Shown here: piece after piece, positions 47,283 to 59,646 of the stretch | Numbering within the stretch: position 1 is the first letter of the stretch | How the letters are laid out: every line of letters starts with the position of its first letter | Origin: Sinotaia quadrata | Lineage: Eukaryota; Mollusca; Gastropoda; Architaenioglossa; Viviparidae | NCBI GenBank assembly: GCA_028829895.1 | Contig: CM054179.1 | Coordinates: forward strand, 103,745,375 to 103,809,374 | Direction of reading: 5' to 3' | DNA length: 64,000 nucleotides | Notes under the pieces: model-generated | Databases searched by the model: none | Told to the model about the DNA's origin: nothing | What the model saw: only the letters and a program-made list of their open reading frames with translations | Program-made: the position numbers and the translations under genes

Positions 47283-47716
47283 CACATTAGTGGACAGATA
47301 AAATGTGAATGCACTACAAGGTCCCAAACATACTTTCTGTTCATCCTGTGTTCTCTTAGAATATCTGTTATCTTTATGCTCTCAAGTGGCGGCGAGAGTG
47401 CTTTTAAATGCAATCAGTTTACCACGGGCACTGCAGCTATTGCCTTAGGGAATTATTGTCATTGTCATGGAACGCTGTAGTTCTCTTCGTCTCGTTTATC
47501 CGGAGTCATCTTTGCTATACGGACGCTTCCATCGTAATTATTACAATCGGTTGCTTGTGCTTCTTAACACATCTGCATCTTGTTAAACAGCCGCGCTCGT
47601 CCTCGGTGTGTGTTTATTTCACTGTAAATCTAGGTCCATTCTACCTGCAGGCATTGCCACTATGGTATATACATTCATTCCTGTTGTTTCTTCTCACGCC
47701 AACTTATTCACTCCAC
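47283..47716. other. Non-coding unique sequence
   Basis: Frames of 69-117 codons (47271-47761, +) are low in complexity and unrecognised. Confidence 0.45.
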
Positions 47717-48090
47717 TGTGTTGTCTTGTACCTTAGTATGTTATGTTGTCTTATATCTTAGTTGCTGAGTTGTCTTGTACTTTAGTATGCTGTGCTGTCT
47801 TGTACCTTAGTATGCTATGTTGTCTTATATCTTAGTTGCTGTGTTGTCTTGTACCATAGTATGCTGTGTTGTCTTGTACATTGTGTTATGCTTTGTGCTT
47901 TGTATTTGTTGTCTTTTTCCTTGTATGTTATGTTGTCTTGTATCGTAATGTGTTGTGTTGTCTTGCACTTGGTGATGTGCCATGTTCCTTTGCATTCGTT
48001 GTTGTCTTGTATCGTAGTATGGTGTATTGTCTTGCACATTGTGTTGTGCCTTTGTATTCGTGTTCCTTTGTGTGCCTTGTATCGTGCCCT
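47717..48090. repeat. ~22-27-bp minisatellite with GTTGTCTTGTA core
   Basis: TGTTGTCTTGTACCTTAGTA-type units recur about 15 times with variable length and CATTGTGTTGTGC variants. The 74-107 codon frames over it are array products. Confidence 0.88.
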
Positions 48091-48230
48091 ATTTTCTTGT
48101 GTGTTTCATTTTTAGGTACTTAATATGTATGATGAAATACACTCACTCGTAAAGTTACTTATTTTCTTGTGTCTCCGTTTTAGGTACTTAATATATATGA
48201 TGAAATAAACTCCACTCGTAAAGTTACTTT
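48091..48230. repeat. 70-bp tandem duplication
   Basis: ATTTTCTTGTGT starts at 48091 and 48161, each followed by TTTTAGGTACTTAATAT, GATGAAATA and CTCGTAAAGTTACTT. Confidence 0.95.
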
Positions 48231-49299
48231 TAATAGTTATCTGTTTAACAAAATTGTATATGCTTAAGAACAGCATTTTAACCTCTTTCCTTGTAAATCA
48301 TATAAGGTTATATCCTTTCGGGTTTTAACGTGTCCGTTTGGATTAATGAATTGCTTCAAGAATTAGATTCCTTTAGTGTGATTACTAGGGATCACATATC
48401 ACACTTAGTGATCCCACTTAGTCTTTCCATGTTTGCAATCAAGCAGCACTGTATACCAATGGAGGTCAGAAGACAGGGATGGCGATTCGTTGACCTCCGA
48501 TGCTAGGTTAGGGGTGGGCGTGATTTAGTTGCTTTCTGGATTATTTCCATATCTGGGTGCATAAGTAAGTACCGCTGGTTATGTTTCTTGTTGGTCGTAT
48601 GAATGTAATAATGATTTTCTCATTCTAGACTGTCCGATTTGGACAGACGTCTAAAGGTATATATATTGGACGTTAACCCTCTAAGTAATCATCTTCATTA
48701 GCTGATGCAATGTTTTCTCAAGCAGCCCTTGTGAAGTTTCAATAATTTCTCTGTGCTGTGGCCGGCGGATTGTTTCAACCCTCCATGTTTGCACACAACC
48801 GTCTCCTGTATTGACAGGTCGCACCAGTCTCACTTCCTTGTGGGGAGGCGACGAGCCAGTGTGTTTGATGTGAAAATGGAGCAGAGAGAGAGTGTGTTTG
48901 GCATTTTCCGGAATGCTGCAAAAGTACAGTTCCTGGAGGATTAGTAGAGAGATTAGGTATTATCTCTCATGTGGGCTTAGAGTTGTAGCGACAGCTAAAG
49001 ACGATAGGTGAGGAAACCCCACTGCATCAATAACGCATAGTACACGGGTCTTCAAAGTTACTATCTCAACAAGCGTTGTTAGTTTGCGGTAGTTGCTATC
49101 ACTCATTTCCAATATTTATTTCAGCTGAAGGCATTAAATTTCTCACAAGATTGCCAACTATCGTTGTCTTAAAAATTCATTACAAGCATTTATCGTTCTG
49201 AGAATGAAAACATTGGGTTTGCTTGTTTTTATGTCTACAGCTAATGCTATTCATTAATGTACTCTTTCATTGTGAATTCGACTTCATGAAGAAATACCT
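48231..49299. other. Non-coding unique sequence
   Basis: A short perfect-like echo GATCACATATCACACTTAGTGATC near 48389-48412 gives an inverted repeat (GATCAC/GTGATC). A 63-codon frame at 48753-48944 is not recognisable. Confidence 0.45.
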
Positions 49300-49715
49300 T
49301 GTGCATCACTTAAAGATACAAATATTAATGCCTTCTTTGTCAGTTAAAGACACTGGCAGGAATGCTTCATCGTCATTTTAAAATGCCGGCTGAGATAACT
49401 CTTTGTCAACTAAAGATATTGGCTTGAATAACTCTTTGTCACATAAGGCATTCTCTGGAATGCTTCATGGTCGGCTTAAGGTATTGTGTGGAATGTATCT
49501 TTGTTAGTATAAGACTGGCTGAAATGCTTTTTCCTTTTTCCTTTTTTTTTTTTTTTTTTTTTTTGTCATTTAAAGATGTTATCTGGAATGCCTTTTTGTC
49601 AGTACACTTGATAGAAATCTTTCTGAGGCAAAGACTAGCTTGAATGTTTTCAAAATCAGTTAAAGACCCTGCCTGGTAAGTCTTCCTTGTCATTTAAAGA
49701 CACTAAATGGCAGTG
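49300..49715. repeat. Decayed ~36-bp minisatellite with T run
   Basis: Recurring TTTGTCAGTTAAAGACACTG and GGCTGGAATGCTT words. It is interrupted by a T23 run (about 49542-49564). Confidence 0.75.
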
Positions 49716-50214
49716 CCTTTTGTGTCTTTTCCATGGAGAACACTATGTGTGGCGGAGTAAATTTGCCCATCCATATTTCTCGACTTAATGTTATATAAAT
49801 TGTTATAAACTGTCAAAGTTACCTGGCCTTGGGAACTTCTTATGATGATGTTTTTGTAAGTGTCAGAGTTGGACTAAACACTCGAGTTGAAAAAATGCTA
49901 AAGATTTCTGTTGTAATGCAAACCAATTCCAACTAGATGAGTAATTTTTATTATCCAGTGGTTACAATTTATGAGAATGAGACCAGCCATTGGGCTGAGA
50001 TCAGAATGTTTACATGCTGTAGAGAGTTCTATTTTCTAATCACTTGAATTTGGTGTGGCAAGAAGTACAGTCTTGAAAGGCAGCCGTTAGCCTAATTGTG
50101 AGTTAAATGACTGATTGAGAGAGAATGGACTTAGAAATATTTATGCAATTTTGCTATTGATGTGTTATACTTGCGTTTGATGGAAAGATTTATTATGTGA
50201 GTAGACTATTATTT
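49716..50214. other. Non-coding unique sequence
   Basis: Nothing recognisable. Confidence 0.5.
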
Positions 50215-50664
50215 AGAGACGATTGAAAAATGAGTAAAGAGTAAAATTCGCTATCACCTTTATTATCCTTGAACTCAAACCTGTGTCTGTTAGACACGCC
50301 TTCGATCTGGCCAGTTACTTAGAGCTAATACTATTAAGTTTTTCATAACAACTCCCGACCACATCTGCTGATCCAGTAACAACACATCCCATTGTATATC
50401 CAAAAACACACACGCGCCGCAAATTAATTCGTTTATCGGCCATTGATCACGCAAATTTAAACAACAAACACCTGCTTACCTATCTGACGCAAGTACTAAA
50501 GACCGGTCAGTAAATCCGCCACCATGCAGGACTCATTCGTTTAGGACCTCACTTCCAAAACAAGCATGATGCAACGTCATTCAAATTACAAATAGCTTTC
50601 AATTTAAATTACACGTCATGAAAATTTATATAAAATATATGGGAAAATTCCCCATCATATAACA
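50215..50664 (-). mobile_element. Dispersed ~450-bp repeat, copy 2 (LTR-like)
   Basis: Partner of 737-1182, same orientation and length within 4 bp. On the minus strand it reads TGTTATATGATGGGG, a TATATAAATTTTCATGACGT block, and near the end GATAATAAAGGTG (an AATAAA motif that copy 1 has as GATAAAAGTG). Homology starts at AGAGAC and stops at ATAACA. No matching target-site duplication was found. Confidence 0.7.
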
Positions 50665-51054
50665 GTCAGACTTCATGATAGTGATTCATTTGGACCCCGT
50701 AAGTTAGGAACCGCTTGCAATTTAAGGACTGTTCAATACCACTCCATCTTTCAACTTTTTATGGTTGATGTTATTATTGTCGATGATGGTGTTTGTTTTG
50801 TTTAACTGAAATAGTTGAAGCACTGTGGCTGTTTTTAACATGTTTTAAAACCCTTAGCCCCTGTGCTATTTAAAGTTCTTCATACAGTGTTTATTTCCAG
50901 TTGTTTGAAAAGCCACTCGAAACATGGCCTTGGTAATGAAAATTTCACGTGAGATTTCTGGAGTAAGACAATGCTGAATATTTTCATAGTTAATACTGTG
51001 GGAAATGTGTGTAGTTTCAGGCAGTACTGCGGAAGATGTTCAGGTGTGTATAAT

Positions 51055-51056
<2 letters not shown>
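50665..51056. other. Non-coding unique sequence
   Basis: Nothing recognisable. Confidence 0.5.

Positions 51057-51130
<74 letters not shown>
51057..51130. repeat. (CA)37 microsatellite
   Basis: Uninterrupted CA repeat, followed by AACACGCGCACGCAC. Confidence 0.98.
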
Positions 51131-51134
<4 letters not shown>

Positions 51135-51331
51135 CGCGCACGCACTTTTTGTCCCGCCCGTGCATGACACGAGGTCAGTGCACATATATACATATAAATT
51201 ACTGAGGTGCCGAGAAGTGTGTGGAAAGAAACATGCAGACGTCTAGAATTGTTTTATTTTATGTTGGGCTCTTGATATGACTCTTGTTTCAGTACTCGTT
51301 CGAATGATTCACTAATGCCCGCTTTAGGAGC

Positions 51332-51455
51332 CTATTCAATCAGTAAATATTATTAATAATATTAAACAACTCCCTGGACAACACAGAATTTGCCTATTAA
51401 ATCAGTAAATATTAATAATAATATTAAACAACTCCCTGGACAACACAGAATTTGC
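51332..51455. repeat. 62-bp tandem duplication
   Basis: CTATTCAATCAGTAAATATT (51332) and CTATTAAATCAGTAAATATT (51394) are each followed by TTAAACAACTCCCTGGACAA and CACAGAATTTGCC. Confidence 0.95.
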
Positions 51456-51639
51456 CCGACTACTCAAAGCAGCGCTCCTCGGAAGGACTCACGTCCTCCT
51501 AAAACCTTAGATCTCCCGGGATCTTGTTAAGATTTGAGACTATAGTTCACAACCGTCAGTCGAACAGAAGCCGTGGGAAACGAAGGCTAAATGATGATGA
51601 TTGCAGACTGTGAAATATGTTCGAAATAAATCCGAATTT

Positions 51640-52085
51640 GCACCAGATCCATTTTCCTTTGTAAAAATAGTCCTAACTTATAGGTCGGTGACTTGTATTG
51701 TAAAAATAGTCCTAACTTATAGGTCGGTGACTTGTATTGTAAAAATAGTCCTAACTTATAGGTCGGTCACTTGTATTGTAAAAATAGTCCTAACTTATAG
51801 GTCGGTGACTTGTAAAAATAGTCCTAACTTATAGGTCGGTGACTTGTATTGTAAAAATAGTCCTAACTTATAGGTCGGTGACTTGTATTGTAAAAATAGT
51901 CCTAACTTATAGGTCGGTGACTTGTATTGTAAAAATAGTCCTAACTTATAGGTCGGTGACTTGTATTGTAAAAATAGTCCTAACTTATAGGTCGGTGACT
52001 TGTATTGCACGAGATCCATTTTCCTTTGTAAAAATAGTCCTAACTTATAGGTCGGTGACTTGTATTGGCACCAGATTAGTTTTGC
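51640..52085. repeat. 39-bp minisatellite, 10 nearly identical copies
   Basis: GTAAAAATAGTCCTAACTTA starts at 51661, 51700, 51739, 51778, 51812, 51851, 51890, 51929, 51968 and 52028. One unit is shortened by 5 bp, and only a GTGAC/GTCAC substitution is seen otherwise. CAC(C/G)AGATCCATTTTCCTTT flanks the array at 51642 and recurs at 52008, so the flank was captured in a larger duplication. The frames on both strands repeat 13 residues and are array products. Confidence 0.98.
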
Positions 52086-52665
52086 TGCATTGGATTATGG
52101 AATGTGAGGAATTCAATTTTACACGGCTTTATTTCTTTATGTGCCTGTGCAGGCGTGCGTATTGTTTACACTTATGTATTTTGCAAGTTTCTTATTTTCT
52201 TTCTTCCGTCCTCATCCCAGTTTAGAAGTTTCCGCACAGCAATCCTGCTACACATACATGGTTCTGTTTTTAAGTTCTTTTTACACCTCTGTGCATTCGA
52301 TTCCGCACGTGTCTGCATTACCATTAATCTGTGTGAATAAATGTATATGTTGCTTTAAAAGTGCATAAGCTATGAATGTCATATGAACAACTGAACTCGA
52401 CAAACCTCCGACATCGCAAGTATAATACACATCAGTACTACCGAAAAATATTGTATAATTCTTTGATTTCCTCTGTTATTTTCTTAAAACACATAACATA
52501 TCTGCATATATTGATAGTATACAGCAAATGAACACAAACACGCACACGACACGCACTCGACACGCACACGACACGCACATATATACCATTCATGCTCGTG
52601 GCTTTTGATAGAACAAGAGATATAACAAGGAAGGATTCTCATCAGTTTCTAACATATGCACACAA

Positions 52666-52671
<6 letters not shown>
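52086..52671. other. Non-coding; CGACACGCACAC tract
   Basis: A 10-11-bp CGACACGCACA repeat lies at 52537-52578. No gene is seen. Confidence 0.5.

Positions 52672-52748
<77 letters not shown>
52672..52748. repeat. (CA)38 microsatellite
   Basis: Uninterrupted CA repeat. Confidence 0.98.
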
Positions 52749-52751
<3 letters not shown>

Positions 52752-52847
52752 CAACGCTTACACGGCACATAAAGTGGAATACATGAAATTTATAGCAAAG
52801 AACAATCCTCATCATAGTGCTTAAACAACGCACTCACACACACACAT

Positions 52848-52850
<3 letters not shown>

Positions 52851-52914
<64 letters not shown>
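52851..52914. repeat. (CA)32 microsatellite
   Basis: Uninterrupted CA repeat, preceded by CACTCACACACACACATCC. Only about 100 bp separates it from the (CA)38 tract. Confidence 0.98.
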
Positions 52915-52920
<6 letters not shown>

Positions 52921-53190
52921 TACAACAGGTTTCGCGAGCGAGGAAAATAAGAGAAAAATACAATCAAAAATTCATTACCATAAAGCTAATAAAAATAAAT
53001 CATTACCATATTGCTAATACAAATGGACCTGCACATAGATTAAAAAAAGAAACAAAAATATAAAAATCATTACCATATTGTTCACACAATGCTTTCACAC
53101 GCGGAACACAAAAGAAGAAACATTATGACGCAAAATAATTACTATAAATCACAATGCACACCACCATCCGGTACCACGCCCCGCGCATTG

Positions 53191-53418
53191 CCTTTCAGTG
53201 CTAGAAATCTGACAAGCGTTTTTATTAAATAAAATCACACTTTCTGATATATATATATCCGCTCATTGCCTTTCAGTGCTAGAAATCTGACAAGCGTTTT
53301 TATTAAATAAAATCACACTTTCTGATATATATATATCCGCTCATTGCCTTTCAGTGCTAGAAATCTGACAAGCGTTTTTATTAAATAAAATCACACTTTC
53401 TGATATATATATATCCGC
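53191..53418. repeat. 78-bp minisatellite, 3 near-identical copies
   Basis: CCTTTCAGTGCTAGAAATCT starts at 53191, 53269 and 53347, an exact 78-bp period. Each unit ends in TTTCTGATATATATATATCC. No differences were seen between copies, so the duplication is recent. Confidence 0.98.
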
Positions 53419-53754
53419 TCGTACACGTAATAGCTTGCGCATTGAATGCACGAAATTTCACTTTTTAAAGTTTCCCTCTGCTGCACATTTTCTCTATATC
53501 CAGGTTTAGATCTGATGAGAATTTTTTGTTCAAGTCACTCCTGCATGCACACACGCACGCGTAGACTGAACACAATTATAGATTTTGTTCACAATACAGT
53601 TTGCCCTGTTCACTATGCAAAGCCGACTGTCTGACCATCACTACTGTCGTTAATAAGGGATGATTCGTGACGACTAGTCAATAATCTGTACTGCCAGTAC
53701 TATATCCATCTAGTGCCTTTTCCATGTCGTTCTGTTTCTAATTCCGTGTTCCAG

Positions 53755-54185
53755 GAGCCAGTGTTACCAATATAGAGCTCCTTGTTACCAATTCAGTAAA
53801 TTCCTGTTACCAGTTCAGTATATTCCTGTTACCAGTTCACTGCCCTCCATTATCAAACTGCTATCAAGTTATTATTTATTTGATATCTGTAGATTACCCG
53901 TCTGTAACCCCCCCAAGCCATTACTTATTTGATATCTGTTCTAGTACACCTCTGTAACTAAGCCATTACTTATTTGATATCTGTAGAGTACACCTCTGTA
54001 ACCAAGCCATTATTTATTTGATATCTGTAGATTACCCGTCTGTAACCAAGCCATTATTTGTTTGATATCTGTAGATTACCCGTCTGTAACCAAGCCATTA
54101 TTTATTTGATATCTGTAGATTACCCGTCTGTAACCAAGCCATTATTTATTTGATATCTGTAGAGTACACCTCTGTTACCAAGTAA
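53755..54185. repeat. 44-bp minisatellite, about 8 copies
   Basis: The unit is ACCAAGCCATTATTTATTTG followed by ATATCTGTAGATTACCCGTCTGTA, with GAGTACACC and GATTACCCG variants. Left of 53860 shorter TTCCTGTTACCAGTTCAGTA units (about 27 bp) appear. Confidence 0.95.
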
Positions 54186-57127
54186 CATTTACTTGATGTC
54201 ATTACAGTTTCTGTCTATTACAAATCCAGATTGTGTCTTTTACTCTCTCACTGCTTATTGTCAGTATCCGTCAATAATCCGTCTCACGAAAAAAATAGGT
54301 AATTTCGCCGTTACCAATAATTCCGTATTACCAATTCAGTACTTATCTTTTACTGATCTCGACAGTTAGCAAGTCATTAACTGTTAACCATTTAATATTC
54401 GTGTTTTGTTAATTTTTCATCTTCGCCAGTCCAATATCTGTCATTTACCATTTTAGTTTCTGTTACCAGTCCACTAATTTAGTATATTTATGTATATACT
54501 ATTATCCATTTTGTGATTACGTAGTTTGCGTGAATCAGTGCGGGGTTTGTTTAAATTTATTAATGTATTTCTACTCTTGCTACACTGCTGGAGCCATTTA
54601 TCATGAGAACTTAAATCCGGTACGTGTTCACATGGGAGTCTAGGTTTCCATGGTTACCAAGCGTGTTTTTGAGGTCATTGGCTGCAGTAGTTTACAGTGG
54701 AGTCGTTCGCTTTTGTTACAGTAATACTTCTTAATGCGCTTGGGGTTGTTTTTGAGAATTAGAAGATCAAAGCAACTGACTTGTTTTGCTTATCGGTGCG
54801 GTGCAAACACAGAAGACTTGTTTTAAATAAGGAAGTCCTTCATTGTTTTTTTAAAATTATAATTAAGTTATTAATTTATTAGTTAAGTTATTCTTACTAG
54901 TAGTCTAAATCATTTACATGTTTGAAGCAAGATGCAACTGTAAGTATATAAGTTATGAAGGCATACTTTGATGTTTAGCCTAATGATTTACGTATTGAAC
55001 GTTAGGCATCTACATAAATGCCGTTATTTCAAGGTTCGTTTCGCTGTGCTAAATAAGTTTAATGACATCCAGCTGTACAGAGAGGACAACTATACGGAAT
55101 CGGACTCAGGGCAACTAATGGGCTGTGTCGAGCAATTCCTGACTCAAAATCGCGCTTGTTTATACTTTGATTTATGCTAGCTTTTAAACATTGCATTTTT
55201 AAATATAGCAGTTTAAGCTGAAAACATGGATTTTTCTTTTGGAGGGATGTAAGGTGCTGCAACTTTCCAAACACCCTTTTGTTCTGGATGTATGTTCATT
55301 GACATGTGATCATCTTCAGGTTCAAGGCCTAGGTCGAGGACAGCAATTAAAAGAGACAAAGAGACAGACAGAAGAAGAGGGAGAAATAAAAACAGAATTT
55401 TGAATTTTAATTTTATTGACCTAGGTTCTTACCTTTGACAAGGTTGGGTGAACACATAACAGTTATCAGTTAACTCATTACAATAGGATTAGCTAAGAAT
55501 ATCGAATGAATAAATAATATTTGTAATGGGTAAAAAAATAATAACAATTGACATCTGACTAACATTAATAAGTAAATCATTACAGTATTAAGGCCATTTT
55601 CTCAACTTATTTAAAGCATTGCACATATTAGTGTTAGGTGCACGTAGCTGCCTGCTGTGATACGATGAATTAGTTAACAGTGAATCCCTTATGTTAAATA
55701 CTTTATAAACATACGTAGCGTTTATAGGGGTACCGAGTAAGTCCTGCGCAAGGACTTGACACTTTCTAGCTTAAATATCCGGGTTCGCGTCTAGCTTGGG
55801 CTTCTCTGTAACCGTGACTTTGGCGGACTGCTCTTACATCCGTGGACTACACGGGTCTCGTGTGCTCATTTCGCAGCATCTGGATTTTACAGTATTATTC
55901 CGACAGCTCAGAGAAGAATAGGGAGTGAAAGATATTCCACCCATGAACTAAGACACGCTTCCAAGAATGGCCCTTTGTTTTCATCCTTGTAACGGTAAGA
56001 AAAAGACTTTGCAGGAGTTATCTCTTCCTGTCACATAGGAACATATATAATAATGACGTACAGAATAGATAAATTAGCGGCTTTTTTTATTTTTTATTAA
56101 TTACATGGTTATTTGGACAGAGATCGATAAATACTAGCAATTCTTAATCATAATGTCACAGTTGCAGACGTTGTTCAAAGAATACTCAAGTGTTGATTTG
56201 GTTTGTCACAGCTTGGCTAACGGTGCTCAGACAACTTAGCCACGTCGAGTCTATTCTCAGGTCGGAGATTGCCGCAGGAAGTCTAAGTCGACCTACTTTG
56301 CTTCTAATCAAATTGCCCGGTCCCATACAGTTGTAACCCGAACGCCAATGACTCTTAGTCTCCAGTGACGTCAGCGAGCTTTGTTCCGAACACGGGACTA
56401 AGGCGGGCTAATTCCAGAAATGGCCTGAGCCGGCTACTGATTTTGTTCAAGTCGTAAATCTCGTTAGTCACAGTAAAAAAATATTTTTACTATTTTTTTT
56501 TCCTTTCATTTAAAAAAAAAAATCTTAGTTGTAAACACACGTCAGTGCTCGGTCAAGCAACAGTTCAATGGAATTGGCACATCGCAGCTCTGCAGTAACA
56601 GCAAGACCGTAAACTACGTGCGTATCTAGAGAGTTTACTGCAATGAATAGCGCTCATTTTCCCCACACACACACACACACACCCCTCTCTCCACCACAAC
56701 CTCTCCACAGATACATCTTCCAGTCTAGCCTGCATTCTTAGCAGTTTTCACTAGTAAGCCAGCAAGCTGATGTCATAGCTCGGCAACAATGACTTTGGTG
56801 CCACCACCACCCCTCACCCCCATTGTTTTTATTCGTCAGGAAACTATGACTTTCGATTATGGTGTCATCGTGTAATTGTCATTTATTTGTGTGAGACCAT
56901 GTAGTATTTCAAGGGCGATGTCTGAGTTAGAGGATGACATTCCACCACCTCCCGCTCTTATCTACCCCTCTCCTGAGAGTTATGTTTCTGTCTTGCAAGC
57001 CAGTCATTTCTCCGTGCTATTATTTATTGAATATATCAATGCAGCACTTCGTTAATTAATTCTATGTATGCCAGTTACCAGAAGTAAGAGTATTTATGTA
57101 GTTATACGGATTACGTAACAATTAGTT
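54186..57127. other. Mostly unique non-coding sequence
   Basis: Scattered TTACCAATTCAGTA words (54290-54480) are the decayed tail of the preceding array. A 70-codon + frame at 54968-55180 is not recognised. Sequence at 55720-56460 and 56550-57000 is richer in GC, with a short (CA)n at 56664-56681. No gene is supported. Confidence 0.45.
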
Positions 57128-57243
57128 CTAGCATTTAGCAGGCACTCTATTGAGTACAGCTATTAATATCGAGTGTATAAGTTCAAGCATTTAGCAGGCA
57201 CTCTATGAGTACAGCTATTAATATCGAGTGTAGGAGTTCAAGC
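57128..57243. repeat. ~55-bp tandem duplication
   Basis: CATTTAGCAGGCACTCTAT is followed by GAGTACAGCTATTAATATCG and AGTGTA in both copies. Confidence 0.93.
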
Positions 57244-59129
57244 CTGGAGCACGAGAACAGTAGGTCTCAGGAAATTGGGGCCCTAGGAAATGGCAACGGA
57301 GTGGAGGGACACGAGTTGTCCACAACTCAAACGCATTGTTTTTTCGACTTGGCCGCATGAAATAACAGAAATAAACAACAATGCAATAGTCTCATATGTG
57401 CTTGTTAATTACACTTACCTCAAAAAGTTTTTCAAAGATAAAACTTAGTAAAAACTCAAACAATCACGATTGCTGGTCTAGCATAAAGAATTCGTTGTAC
57501 TATAATCCGGTTGGGGTGATATTTTTTTTTAATCGCTTGCACACGAGTATCTAAATAACACAAAGGCAAAGCTATTCTCAAATGTACAATATCAAAAGGC
57601 TGCCAGTGTCTCGAACATCGTTTAATTAAAAAAGAAAATCGTGACTGTTGCACGAGCAACATTACATAATGCATTCATCGAGCTGTTCACTCTCCGAAAT
57701 ATTTTTTTTAAATATTAAACATTTACAAATAAATTAAATTTCGTAAAAATGAAATGCATTTAGAGCTCTGATAATTCATCAACCAGGACATCCTCTTTGT
57801 ATATAGATTCTTTATATACCTACTCTTACTGGCTGAAAATATACGGTAAATGCGTTATGCATACTCAAGGAACAATTTTCGTAAGACACCAAAGCAAAAT
57901 TATTTAAAATTGCATTAAGTCACCATTGAGTACTAGCCTTGTTATCGTGCTTTCTTTTAAGTGTTGTAATATAACTTTTACTAACTATTGCTAATCGGTA
58001 ACTACTGCCAGTTAGACGTGCTGTCTAATTTTAAGTAATAAATTCTTATCCAAGATATTACAGTTACAGTACATACACATTAAATAAACACATACCTCAT
58101 ACACATACATGTGTGAAAAATACAGAACGCTTTGGGACAGCACAGTGCATACTGAATTGTAATATTTAATAAATAAAGGCAGAAAAATGTAAATGCTACA
58201 AAGAACAAGATATTACTTTTTTGCATGTACCGCTTTATTTCAGTTCTATTTAAGGCATCACATAGTCCATTGACTGTCTTGCTTTCCCTGTACTTTTTTT
58301 TTATTTTATCCTTTTTACCTAAATTAGGTTCATGTAAATTACATTCATAAACGCATGCACACACACAAATTATGTAAACACACCCGCATCATACACAGTC
58401 ATGCTTATTCACAACAAAAACGAACTCAAAACAAAATAGGTTTCATTATTCTGAAACAGGACTTATACATCCGAAATTAGCACAGTAAACTTAAAGGTGA
58501 CTGACCTTGAAATCGAATGAAATTGACGACCCATTGCATATATCATACGTGATGCATTATCACACGGCACTTATCTTGAAGGATAAAATTTAATTTCGCT
58601 AATGTATACCACGTCGTTGATCATATTCAGTAAGTCATCAAATGCTAAATAGCACTAAAACGCGATGCCTTCACATCTTCATCTCTTTTATTAGGTATTT
58701 GTTTTTGTTTTTTTTAAATGTGCGTGTTTAGAGAAGTCGCCATCCTCCTGTCAGTGATGTACGGATATTGCTACGTTTTCTGCCAGTCCCTGTTGGAGGT
58801 ACTCGCTGACATTTTGTAGCAGAAAAAGCTTTACTCTAAGTGCACTCTTTCTTGGAAAAGGTTATAGTTTCAAGAGGCAAGTGGATTAGTGTCAAAATGC
58901 GACCGCTCCCAAACATGCTGTCCTTGATGAGGCCGCTGATGAAACATCCTTTATTACATACACGCATGCACACACACTTGCTTGCATTAATCGTGTATAC
59001 AAATGGTACAATTTCTTATATGTATGTAAATGAATGGTGCGTGTGTGCACGAAGACATGCCTGCACAACGACGCCATTAACAGTGTGCAGAAATTAGATC
59101 ATTTATATAAACATGTATGTAAATTAACA
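57244..59129. other. Non-coding unique sequence
   Basis: No recognisable gene, element or array. Confidence 0.5.
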
Positions 59130-59440
59130 TGGAACATATGTACAAATACACACGTGCACGCTATTAATCGTCTGCTTATATGATATAATTGATATCCACT
59201 TGTATGTAAAATTAGTGTCGCATATACTATCTATCATATACAGAAACAATATATTACACATATTCACATAATTACTTACACCCATACAATTAACCATAGG
59301 CAGAAGTAATATACTGTGGGTATGCACATAAATCGCTTACATACACACCATTAACCATAGACATGAATAATGTATTACGGATATTCACATAATCACTTGC
59401 ATACACACCACTAATCAGGCGAAGAAATTGTATACTTTAT
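59130..59440. repeat. ~62-bp degenerate tandem repeat, about 5 copies
   Basis: Units carry ATTAACCATAGRCA, AATRTATTAC, ATATTCACATAA and CTTACATACACACC in the same order, with progressive divergence to the left. Confidence 0.82.
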
Positions 59441-59513
59441 TTGAATGCATATCAAATTAATATCAGGTACATGTACAAACATTCAAAACATGCGCGGTTT
59501 ACAGGAACAGTTT

Positions 59514-59646
59514 TGATGAGTCTCATTACATGTATTGATTATTGATGAGTCTCATTACATGTATTGATTATTGATGAGTCTCATTACATGTATTGATTAT
59601 TGATGAGTCTCATTATATGTATTGATTATTGATGAGTCTAATTATA
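59514..59646. repeat. 29-bp minisatellite, 5 copies
   Basis: TGATGAGTCTCATTACATGT starts at 59514, 59543, 59572, 59601 and 59630. The last two copies carry TATATGT/TATATAT changes. Confidence 0.97.

Noticed and set aside
51601..52225. Repeat-protein-like frames on both strands (VKIVLTYRSVTC and QYKSPTYKLGLFL motifs)
   Set aside because: Both arise from the 39-bp array, whose length is divisible by 3; there is no flanking gene structure.
54968..55180. 70-codon frame with FKVRFAVLN and ESDSGQLMGC
   Set aside because: Looks moderately protein-like but has no recognisable family and no convincing splice sites.
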